Of a stretch of DNA of 64,000 nt, positions 1-7,440 are shown one piece after another. This DNA is from CAYSCX01 sp964429575 (lineage in GTDB: Bacteria; Desulfobacterota; Binatia; Binatales; Binataceae), in the NCBI GenBank assembly GCA_964429575.1, contig CAYSCX010000007.1, positions 1-64,000 of the forward strand. Reading direction: 5' to 3'. The notes under the pieces were generated by a model. It did not search any database. It worked only from the letters and a program-made list of their open reading frames with translations, and was not told where the DNA came from. Within the stretch, counting starts at the first letter, position 1. Each line of letters starts with the position of its first letter. Made by a program: the position numbers and the translations under genes.

Positions 1-1
1 C

Positions 2-169
2 GGTCTTATCCCGGTGATGTTCGCGGTCGGAATCGGTTCGGACGTCGCCAAGCGGTTGGCCGCGCCGCTCTGGGGCGGGCTCATCTCCTTGACCGTCCTA
101 ACGCTGCTCGTGATCCCTGCGATCTATGTCATATGGCGCGAACGAAGCCTGCCCAAGTCTGCGGGATAG
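2..169 (+). CDS. C-terminal end of a CusA/CzcA-type RND efflux pump (partial)
   Basis: Only the last 55 codons lie in the window; the reading frame is open from base 2 to the TAG at 167-169. The peptide has the shape of the last part of heavy-metal RND transporters: a GIG turn followed by SDVAKRLAAPLWGG, a hydrophobic segment ending LLVIPAIYVIW, and a short charged tail. Pumps of this family sit in the inner membrane and, with an adaptor and an outer-membrane channel, expel monovalent or divalent metal ions using the proton gradient. The P-type ATPase begins 13 bases downstream, so the two may form one cation-efflux transcript. Substrate cannot be told from this fragment. Confidence 0.8.
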   Translation, partial: GLIPVMFAVGIGSDVAKRLAAPLWGGLISLTVLTLLVIPAIYVIWRERSLPKSAG

Positions 170-182
170 CGAGGCGCGCGCG

Positions 183-2906
183 ATGAGCCAGCCGTGGCAC
201 GCTCGTTCGGTCGAGCAGATTGCCGCTGAGACCCGAACGGACCTGGGCCACGGGCTTTCCGCCGGCGAGGCGGCGGTACGCCTGGTCCGCGACGGGCGCA
301 ACGAGATCCGCAAGGCAGAGCGCGCTTCGGCGGCGTTCATCTTCATTCGCCAGTTTTCCGGCCTCGTAATCTGGGTGTTGATCGGTGCGGCGGTGGTTTC
401 AGTCGCGCTCGGCGAGCGTCTCGATGGCGCCGCAATTCTTGCAATCGTCCTGCTCAACGGGGTCATCGGTTTCTTCCAGGAGTATCGCGCCGAACAGGCG
501 GTTGCCGCCCTGGCTCGTCTTACTGCGCCCAAAGCGCGAGTGCTGCGCGACGGCGCCGCCGTCATAGTTCCCGCCGCCGAGATCGTATGCGGAGATCTGG
601 TGTTGCTCGCAGAGGGCGATGTGGTGCCCGCGGACGCCCGGCTCATCGAGGCGGTGGTGCTTCGAACGAACGAGGCGCCCCTCACGGGCGAGTCCGAGCC
701 TGTAGCCAAGCGAGTCAGTCAATGCCCATCGGACTCGCCACTCGCGGAGCGCACGAACATGGTGTTCCTCGCCACGGGTGTCGCGGCCGGTACGGCATTG
801 GGCGTCGTCGTTGCGACTGGAATGAACACCGAAGTGGGGCACATCGCCGCGCTGCTCGAAACCGCCTCGAGCGAACTTACACCGCTGCAGCGCAGGCTCG
901 ATCAGGTTGGCACGCGTCTGCTGTGGGCGTGTCTGGCGATCGTGCTGGTCGTATTCGGATTGGGCGTCCTTCGCGGGGTGAATCCGTTCGAGTTGTTCCT
1001 TGGCGCGGTCAGCTTGGCCGTCGCTGCGATTCCGGAGGGATTGCCCGCGGTTGTGACGATCGCACTCGCGCTTGGCGTGCAGCGGATGGCCCGTCGCAAC
1101 GCATTGGTCCGCCGCCTGGCAGCGGTGGAAACGCTCGGGTGCGTAGGGGTCATCTGCACCGACAAGACCGGCACGCTCACCGTTGGTGAAATGACCGTAC
1201 GGAAAATCGTCATCGGCGCGCGCATCTTCAACGTTATCGGCGAAGGCTACGCGACTGAGGGCGCGATCATCGCAGACGGAAACGAGGCGACCGCCCGCTC
1301 AGACCCACAGCTGGGAGACTTGTTACGAGCCGCTATCGCCTGCAACGATGCGCAACTGAACGATCGCGCCGGCGTCGTGTCGGTCGTCGGCGATCCGACG
1401 GAAGGTGCGCTCCTGGTCGCGGCGGCAAAGGCTGGCCTCAGCCGTCAGGAAGTCGCATCCGCGAATCCAAGACTTGCAGCGATTCCGTTCAGCTCAGACC
1501 GCAAAAGAATGACCGTGATCTGCCGGCGCGACGACGAGACTGCGTGGGCATTTGCGAAAGGCGCACCTGAGGTCATCCTTGAGCGATGCTCCAGGATGCG
1601 CATCGCGAACGCCACCGAGGAGCTGAGCCCCGCTGACCGCGCGAGGATGCTCGAAGCGAGCGCTCTCATGGCGAACGACGCGCTCCGGGTGTTCGCCTTT
1701 GCCGAACGGCGGCTCGATTCCCAGGCGACCCCCAGTCAGGCTGCCGAGAACGCCGACGACATCGAACGCGACCTTACGCTGCTAGGACTCGTCGGAATGC
1801 AAGATCCGCCTCGCGCTGAGGCGCGCGAGGCTATCATGAGATGCAGGCGCGCAGGAATCAGGCCAGTGATGATCACCGGTGACCATCCTGATACTGCGCG
1901 GGCGATCGCGCGTGAGATCGGCATACTGGAAGGCGGGCAGCGAGCGATGGTCGGCCGTGAACTCGATGCGGTGACTGATGCGGAGCTCGCCGAACAGGTG
2001 AAGTCGGTCTCGGTGTACGCGCGGGTGACGGCCGAGCACAAGCTCAGAATCGTTCGCGCCTGGAAGGCGAATGGTGCGTTAGTCGCAATGACTGGCGACG
2101 GCGTCAACGATGCGCCTGCGCTCAAGGAGGCCGCCATCGGCGTCGCGATGGGTATCACCGGCACTGAAGTCGCGAAAGAAGCGGCTGACATCATCATCGC
2201 CGATGACAACTTCGCATCCATTGTTGCGGCAGTGGAGGAAGGTCGAGGCATCTACGACAACGTGGTCAAAACGCTCGCCTATCTGATGGGTGGGAACGCC
2301 GCGGAACTTGCCTTGATGTTAGTCGCGGCGATGGTCGGCTGGCCACTTCCTCTGCTTCCCATCCAACTCTTGTGGATCAACCTTGTCACCGACGGGCTGC
2401 CCGCGCTCGCGCTCGCGACCGATGCGATTGACTCCGACGTTCTGTCGCGGCCGCCCCGCGACCCGCGCTCGCAGATAATGGATCGCTCCTTTTTCGGGTT
2501 GCTGGCGCTGACCGGTTTTCTGACCGCGGCCGTCGCGCTGATTGCGTTCGGATGGGAGTTCTACGTTGACCGCAAGCTCACCGACGCGCGCAACGCTGCC
2601 TTCTCCGCACTCGTCATCGCTGAACTCCTGCGCTCATTCGGCGCGCGCAGTAGCACCCGAACCATCTGGGAGCTGGGGCTCCTGTCCAATCTCAGGCTGT
2701 TCGCCGTCGTGGCCGCAAGCTTTTCGCTTCAGCTCGCGATTCATCATGTGGTGTGGCTGGAGCGGGTATTCGGCACGGAGCCGATTACGTTCGGGCAGTG
2801 CGCAGGATGGATCGCTTTGGGAACCTTGCCGCTACTGACGCTCGAACTGCGAAAGTGGCTACTTGGAGCTCGCCGGAGTTCGGCGGCAAAGGCGGTGACC
2901 GGCTGA
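183..2906 (+). CDS. P2-type cation-transporting ATPase
   Basis: A 907-residue P-type ATPase that pumps a cation across the inner membrane at the cost of ATP. The TGES actuator motif is near residue 167, the PEGLP motif of membrane helix 4 near 284, the phosphorylation motif DKTGTLT at about 327 and the hinge motif GDGVNDAP near 638, followed by a C-terminal membrane domain with LPIQLLWINLVTDGLPALAL. PEGLP and this C-terminus place it in the P2 group (Ca2+, Mn2+ or Na+/K+-like), not in the P1B heavy-metal group. An ATG at 126 is also in frame but lies inside the upstream RND gene; ATG 183, giving MSQPWHARS, is the usual start for this family. The ion is not determined by sequence. Confidence 0.93.
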   Translation: MSQPWHARSVEQIAAETRTDLGHGLSAGEAAVRLVRDGRNEIRKAERASAAFIFIRQFSGLVIWVLIGAAVVSVALGERLDGAAILAIVLLNGVIGFFQEYRAEQAVAALARLTAPKARVLRDGAAVIVPAAEIVCGDLVLLAEGDVVPADARLIEAVVLRTNEAPLTGESEPVAKRVSQCPSDSPLAERTNMVFLATGVAAGTALGVVVATGMNTEVGHIAALLETASSELTPLQRRLDQVGTRLLWACLAIVLVVFGLGVLRGVNPFELFLGAVSLAVAAIPEGLPAVVTIALALGVQRMARRNALVRRLAAVETLGCVGVICTDKTGTLTVGEMTVRKIVIGARIFNVIGEGYATEGAIIADGNEATARSDPQLGDLLRAAIACNDAQLNDRAGVVSVVGDPTEGALLVAAAKAGLSRQEVASANPRLAAIPFSSDRKRMTVICRRDDETAWAFAKGAPEVILERCSRMRIANATEELSPADRARMLEASALMANDALRVFAFAERRLDSQATPSQAAENADDIERDLTLLGLVGMQDPPRAEAREAIMRCRRAGIRPVMITGDHPDTARAIAREIGILEGGQRAMVGRELDAVTDAELAEQVKSVSVYARVTAEHKLRIVRAWKANGALVAMTGDGVNDAPALKEAAIGVAMGITGTEVAKEAADIIIADDNFASIVAAVEEGRGIYDNVVKTLAYLMGGNAAELALMLVAAMVGWPLPLLPIQLLWINLVTDGLPALALATDAIDSDVLSRPPRDPRSQIMDRSFFGLLALTGFLTAAVALIAFGWEFYVDRKLTDARNAAFSALVIAELLRSFGARSSTRTIWELGLLSNLRLFAVVAASFSLQLAIHHVVWLERVFGTEPITFGQCAGWIALGTLPLLTLELRKWLLGARRSSAAKAVTG

Positions 2907-3396
2907 ACTTCGGACCATCGGGGCAAGTAACTCTGGATTGAATTGCTGGTGCGTTCGCTGATCGGAAGCGGATCAGGGAACTCCAATTCCCTGATCCTGG
3001 ATTGCACCCCACGGGGTACACTCCACTACAAGTTCGAATTCACCTCACTCCGCCAACGAGTCTCGATCTTCCAGATTCTCCAGAGAAGCGTGCGACATTC
3101 CCGCGTTTGCTCGCGAGTCTCGATACCTCGCGGCACCGGAGAATGCGAACACGCGCCCGTCGAGACGCGATCTCGACGATTTCTCTCTGTTGCTCATTTG
3201 CGCGGTGCCACGCGATGATCAGGCCAATCGCGAATCGTCGGCGAACTCACCGCATGCAAAGTCCTCACGCGTCGCCCCACCCATCCGTTAGACTGTGCGC
3301 AACCTGCGGACTAGAGTCGCAAGCGGCGAGCAATCGTGGCGCGAGGTTGGGCTTTACGGGTGTTCTCCAGCCGAAAACTCTCAAGGGAGATGAACC
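2907..3396. other. 490-bp gap with a hairpin and a tRNA-end-like motif
   Basis: No convincing gene. An 11-bp perfect stem with a 6-base loop lies at 2970-2997, and a sequence resembling the 3' end of a tRNA (GTTCGAAT arm followed by CTCACTCCGCCA) lies at 3032-3055, without a matching 5' half. Open frames across 2943-3424 are low-complexity shadows. A GGGAG Shine-Dalgarno for the next gene is at its right edge. Confidence 0.5.
2970..2997. terminator. Hairpin downstream of the P-type ATPase, possible terminator
   Basis: GGATCAGGGAA at 2970-2980 pairs perfectly with TTCCCTGATCC at 2987-2997 around the loop CTCCAA. There is no T tract, so factor-independent termination is not certain. The core AATTCCCTGAT recurs in the gap at 44574-44584, so it could instead belong to a mobile or recombination-site repeat. 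Confidence 0.45.
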
Positions 3397-3768
3397 ATGG
3401 CCAAGTTTACGTTCGTGGTGCTGACCAATCCGACGCTCGGCAAGGACGCCGAGTACAACGAATGGTACAACCAGCAACATATCCCCGACGTGCTCAACGT
3501 GCCCGGTTTCGTGTGCGCGCAGCGCTTTCGGTTGGCGGACGCACAAATGGGCGGCGACGCCGACAGTCCCTACAAGTACCTCGCGCTGTACGAGATCGAG
3601 ACCGATGACGTCGCGGGCACCCTCAAAGAGCTGCGGTCGCGCCGCGGCACCGCCGACATGGTGATGAGCGACGCGATCGATATGAAAAACGTCGCCGCAT
3701 ACATCTTCACGCCGGTTGCCGAGGAGGTAATGGCGAGGGACGTTGCGCGTCCACGCAAGGCCGCCTGA
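3397..3768 (+). CDS. Small EthD-like / ferredoxin-fold protein
   Basis: A 123-residue soluble protein with a GGGAG ribosome site seven bases before the ATG. The N-terminus (MAKFTFVVLTNP), the segment EYNEWYNQQHIPDVLNVPGF and the later LALYEIETDD are typical of the dimeric alpha/beta-barrel (EthD/DUF4286-like) families, in which the WY..QH..D stretch lines a pocket. Members often accompany degradation genes as lyases or accessory proteins but most lack a proven reaction. It stands alone between a gap and a convergent Asp-box gene. Family membership is recognised by pattern; function is not known. Confidence 0.7.
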   Translation: MAKFTFVVLTNPTLGKDAEYNEWYNQQHIPDVLNVPGFVCAQRFRLADAQMGGDADSPYKYLALYEIETDDVAGTLKELRSRRGTADMVMSDAIDMKNVAAYIFTPVAEEVMARDVARPRKAA

Positions 3769-3798
3769 AGATTTGCGATTCGAATCCCAAGCGCGGCA

Positions 3799-4809
3799 TC
3801 AGGCACCTTGGTTAGGCACCCAGGCCAACGCCCTGACCTCGCCGAACTCGCGCCGGTTCTTCTGCCAGGTCTCGCCGCCGTCCGTGCTGCTATAGAGGTA
3901 GCCGTGCAGACTGTTAGCGACGATCACGTTGGGATTGGCCGGATGCGTAGCGAGCCCGTAAATCACCGAGTTCGGTTCGATCGGCAACGCGCATGGCGCC
4001 CAGTTTGCGCCGCCATCGGTAGTGCGCTGGATCGCGCCGCGCTTGCCCGGGATGAAATCACCGTTGCCGACGAAGATAACGTCGGGGGCATCGGGTTTGA
4101 GCGCCACGCCGCGGCAATACGAGATCGTGTCGCGCTCGGCGAACTTGGGAAATCGGTGCAGCGACCAGCGCTCGCCCTCGTCGGTGCTGGTCCAAATGCC
4201 GTCGGGCGTAGTCGCGAGCAGTTTCGCCGGACGCCCGAGGCTGAGCGCAAGGCCGTGAATGTCCTGGTTGATTGGCTTGTCGCCGAGTGGGGGCAGATGG
4301 GTCCAGTGATCGCCGCCGTCGCGGCTTAAGAATACGCCGTCGATCTCGACTCCGACCCAGACCGTGCGGTTGTCGCGCGCATCTACGAGGATGTTCGTCA
4401 GCTTGGGGGCGCCGGCGAAGCACTCCTGCGCGACTGGGATCGTCAACTTCTCCCACGTTCTTCCCCCGTTCGTGGAACGGAATACCGCGGGCGGCTTGGT
4501 GCCGGCGTAGATAACCTGCGGGTCTCCCGGATGCCAAGCCGTCGACCAGATCTGCATCCCGTCCATCGGCGAATCCAAGAGCTCCCAAGTGGCGCCGTTA
4601 TCTTCGCTGCGGTAAAGCCCGGCTTCGGAGCCAGCCAGCAGGTGGTGCGGATTGTGAGGTGAGACCGCCAACGATCTGATTTGGATTTCGCCAGGCTCGG
4701 CATGGAACGGGAGCTTCATTCTGCTCCGTCGCCAATGGTCTCCGCCGTCGGGGCTGAACCAAACGCCCGCGCCAACCGTTCCCACGCAAATCGTGAATCC
4801 TTGTGCCAT
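3799..4809 (-). CDS. Asp-box (BNR) beta-propeller protein
   Basis: A 336-residue protein built of repeats with Asp-box signatures: SPDGGDHW, SEDNGATW, STNGGRTW, SRDGGDHW, STDEGERW, TTDGGANW and SSTDGGETW, about one every 40-50 residues. This predicts a six- or seven-bladed propeller like those of sialidase-type or Ycf48/VPS10-type proteins. No signal peptide or membrane segment is visible, so it is probably cytoplasmic, unlike secreted sialidases, and sialidase catalytic residues cannot be shown. A GGGAGGTG ribosome site lies seven bases before the ATG at 4809. It converges on the small gene at 3397. Likely a binding or scaffold protein or an uncharacterised lyase. Confidence 0.8.
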   Translation of the reverse strand: MAQGFTICVGTVGAGVWFSPDGGDHWRRSRMKLPFHAEPGEIQIRSLAVSPHNPHHLLAGSEAGLYRSEDNGATWELLDSPMDGMQIWSTAWHPGDPQVIYAGTKPPAVFRSTNGGRTWEKLTIPVAQECFAGAPKLTNILVDARDNRTVWVGVEIDGVFLSRDGGDHWTHLPPLGDKPINQDIHGLALSLGRPAKLLATTPDGIWTSTDEGERWSLHRFPKFAERDTISYCRGVALKPDAPDVIFVGNGDFIPGKRGAIQRTTDGGANWAPCALPIEPNSVIYGLATHPANPNVIVANSLHGYLYSSTDGGETWQKNRREFGEVRALAWVPNQGA

Positions 4810-4822
4810 GGGTTCACCTCCC

Positions 4823-4888
4823 TAGCCGGGTGTTGAGAAAAGTCTCGAAGTCCACAATGGCATCGACTTCGTCCTCAACAGCCTGCTA
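4823..4888. repeat. 66-bp inverted-repeat element, copy 1
   Basis: The left end TAGCCGGGTGTTGAG (4823-4837) and the right end CTCAACAGCCTGCTA (4874-4888) are inverted repeats with two mismatches in 15. The element lies just upstream of the Asp-box gene and belongs to the family also seen at 18478, 24104, 41586, 42898 and 44686. Its length equals that of the copy at 24104. Confidence 0.75.
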
Positions 4889-5053
4889 AGCCGTCCCGGT
4901 AAACCTACCGCGTTTCAGGAAAAAATTCCGCTCACGGAGAGGTGCGGTTTTGGGCTCGCACGACTCGCTTGACACCGCGGCATTCGTGTTGCTCCAAGGT
5001 GGGTGTTGGAAAACGTGCGGCAAGCTTAGTTAAGCCAGGAGGCACCGCGGGCG

Positions 5054-6685
5054 ATGACGACACTACGGGGCGAAGAAATAATTGCGCGCTGCTTCAAGAA
5101 AGAAGATGTCGACACGGTCTTCTTCATGATGGGCGGCCCGACCAGCGGCACCGCCAGCGCCTGCCTCGACTTGGGGATGAAGGGCATCTACGTGCGCCAC
5201 GAGCAGGCGGCGGCAATGATGGCGCATGCGTACGCGCGGGTCACCGGCAAGCCCGGCATCTGCATCGCGCCGATGGGCCCAGGGGTAGCCAACCTCGTCA
5301 CCGGACTCGCCAACGCCTGGGCCGACTCCTCGCCAGTGATCGCGATCGGCGGCGCCGCGCCGATGCGTGGGGCGACGCTCGACACCTTCCAGGAGATGGA
5401 CCAGTTGCCGATGATGAAGCCGATTGTGAAGTCGGCCTATCGCGTGGACCTTGGCTACCGGATCCCTGAGTACATCAGCATCGCGTTTCGCGACGCGCTC
5501 GACGGCAAGCGCGGGCCGGTCTATCTCGACCTGCCGGGCGACATCCTGGCGGAGAGAGTCGACGAGCAGAAGATTCACTGGGTCGAGAACTACCGTTGCG
5601 AGGCGCGGCCAGCGGGTGACCCGGCGCTGGTGCGGCGCGCGGTGGATTTGCTGACAGAGGCGCGGCGTCCGCTGGTGATCACGGGCAGCGGCGTGCTGTG
5701 GTCGCGAGCCGAGGAGGCGCTGCGCAAATTTATCGACGCGACCGGACTTCCGGTTTTCACGACCCCGCAAGGCCGAGGCGCGGTGCCCGAGGATCATCCG
5801 CGCGCGTTCCCGGCGGCGCGTTCGACCGCGTTTCGCGAGGCCGACGTGGTGCTGGTACTTGGCGCGCGGGCCAATTCGATGCTCTCCTTTCTGCGCGCGC
5901 CGCGCTTTTCACCCGACGCGAAGTTCATCATCGTCAACTTGGACGGCCGGGAAATCGGGCACAACCGCGGCGTCGAGGTCGGCATTATCGGCGACGCGAA
6001 GATGGTATTGCAGCAGCTAACCGAGGAGGCGAAAGGCCGCTTCAACCCGAGGGAGGAGACCGAGTGGGTCGCGCAGCTTGGCGCCAAGCACCGCTCCAAC
6101 TTGGAGCGCAACGCCCCTCTCCTCCATTCCGACAACGTCCCGATCCATCCGCTTAGGCTGTGCAACGAGATCAAGGACCTGATCACGCGCGACACGATTC
6201 TGATCGTCGACGGCCACGAAACGCTCAACTTCGCGCGCCAGTCGATCCCGATCTACCAGGCCGGATGTAGCATCAATGCGGGGCCGCACGGATGTATGGG
6301 AGTAGGCGTGCCGTTCGGGATTGGGGCCAAGGTGGCAGCGCCCGACAGGCCGGTGCTGGTCCTGAGCGGCGACGGCGCGTTCGGCTGGAACGGGATGGAG
6401 ATGGACACGGCGATTCGGCACAATGTTGCGATCGTGGTGGTGGTGTGCAACAACGCCGGCTTCACCTCGCGCAAGACTGGCGGGACGGTCGGGCGGGAGC
6501 TCGGATGGCAGCGCTACGATAAGATGGTCGAGGCGCTGGGCGGATACGGCGAATACGTTGAGCACCCGGACCAAATCCGACCCGCCATCGAGCGCGCGAT
6601 CAAGAGCGGCAAGCCCGCGCTGGTGAACGTCCGCACCGATCCCGACGCGCAGGCGACCACCGATATGGGATTTGCGGGATACTGA
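5054..6685 (+). CDS. Thiamine-diphosphate-dependent decarboxylase/lyase (acetolactate synthase-like)
   Basis: A 543-residue ThDP enzyme with the three-domain layout of acetolactate synthase, oxalyl-CoA decarboxylase and 2-hydroxyacyl-CoA lyase. The catalytic Glu is in RHEQAAAMMAHAY (about residue 51), the central domain holds a Rossmann-like ITGSGVLW segment, and the ThDP/Mg motif GDGAFGWNGMEM...NN is at about 440-475. An AGGAGG ribosome site precedes the ATG. The lack of a linked small regulatory subunit argues against true acetolactate synthase; the downstream CaiB-type CoA-transferase would fit an oxalyl-CoA or 2-hydroxyacyl-CoA lyase role, but this is inference. Substrate unresolved. Confidence 0.85.
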   Translation: MTTLRGEEIIARCFKKEDVDTVFFMMGGPTSGTASACLDLGMKGIYVRHEQAAAMMAHAYARVTGKPGICIAPMGPGVANLVTGLANAWADSSPVIAIGGAAPMRGATLDTFQEMDQLPMMKPIVKSAYRVDLGYRIPEYISIAFRDALDGKRGPVYLDLPGDILAERVDEQKIHWVENYRCEARPAGDPALVRRAVDLLTEARRPLVITGSGVLWSRAEEALRKFIDATGLPVFTTPQGRGAVPEDHPRAFPAARSTAFREADVVLVLGARANSMLSFLRAPRFSPDAKFIIVNLDGREIGHNRGVEVGIIGDAKMVLQQLTEEAKGRFNPREETEWVAQLGAKHRSNLERNAPLLHSDNVPIHPLRLCNEIKDLITRDTILIVDGHETLNFARQSIPIYQAGCSINAGPHGCMGVGVPFGIGAKVAAPDRPVLVLSGDGAFGWNGMEMDTAIRHNVAIVVVVCNNAGFTSRKTGGTVGRELGWQRYDKMVEALGGYGEYVEHPDQIRPAIERAIKSGKPALVNVRTDPDAQATTDMGFAGY

Positions 6686-6940
6686 ACCTGGCGCTCGCAT
6701 CGACAAAGAGCTGCTCGTCAGGAAGTTCCGAAGATATCGTCTGCATCCCCGATAGTGCGGCGCGGAGGTTTGCCCAACGCCGACGGAAGCATGCAGAGAA
6801 ATCCGCTCCTGCGTGTTCCGAGTTCAGTGGGCTAGTGTCCTACTTGGACGGCTTGACGGTCGTCGGTGGCCGCTTCGTACGTTCCGCTACGAGTCCTACG
6901 CTCTCGGCAGGGGTGAATGAATTCTCGCAAGGAGGCAGTC

Positions 6941-7345
6941 ATGAGTTCCGAGTTTTCGGGCAAAGTGGCTATCGTGACCGGGGGCGCGTCTGGAATCGGC
7001 CGTGCGGCGGTTGCGGCTCTGCTTGGAGCCGGCGCTGCCGTCGCCGTGCTTGACCGCGATCAAGGCGGAGTGAACACCGTCGTCGATCAGGGCGAAAAGT
7101 CCGGCGGCAATGTGTTCGCCCTTGTGACTGACCTGGCGGACACCGGCCGGATTCCAGATGCCGTCGCGCGTGTGGTCCAGCGATTGGGACGAATCGACAT
7201 TCTCGTGAACTGCGCCGGCGTCGCCGGAAAGGTTCAGAGCCTGCTGGAGATGGACAACGAGAACTGGGACTTCGTCCACACCGTGAACCTCAAGGCGCCA
7301 ATGCTGCTGATGAAGCATGTCGCGCGCCACATTATCGAGCGCGGG
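6941..7345 (+). pseudogene. Short-chain dehydrogenase, 3'-truncated
   Basis: The N-terminal half of a classical SDR starting at ATG 6941, with AAGGAGG at 6929-6935. The nucleotide motif TGGASGIG and the NCAGVAG strand are present, but homology stops after MKHVARHIIERG, before the catalytic Ser, Tyr and Lys would appear. From about 7345 the DNA encodes the CoA-transferase in another frame; the SDR frame itself runs through unrelated codons to a stop at 7408. The missing C-terminal half (about 120 residues) means it cannot be an active dehydrogenase. Best read as one side of a deletion junction. Confidence 0.75.
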
Positions 7346-7440
7346 GTCGCGGTCCGTTTCCGCAGGGTGTTTCCAACCAGGAGGGGAGCGGGCTGTTCCT
7401 CTACCTGAATACGAACAAGCGGGGCGTTGTACTCGATCCC

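Noticed and set aside
5063..5797. A 244-codon frame opposite the ThDP enzyme
   Set aside because: It is antisense to a well-supported gene, Arg/His-rich, and has no family features; it is a GC-rich shadow.
6820..6860. GGCTAGTGTCCTACTTGGAC as an insertion-sequence end
   Set aside because: It resembles ends of some IS630-type elements, but no matching partner end or transposase lies near it.
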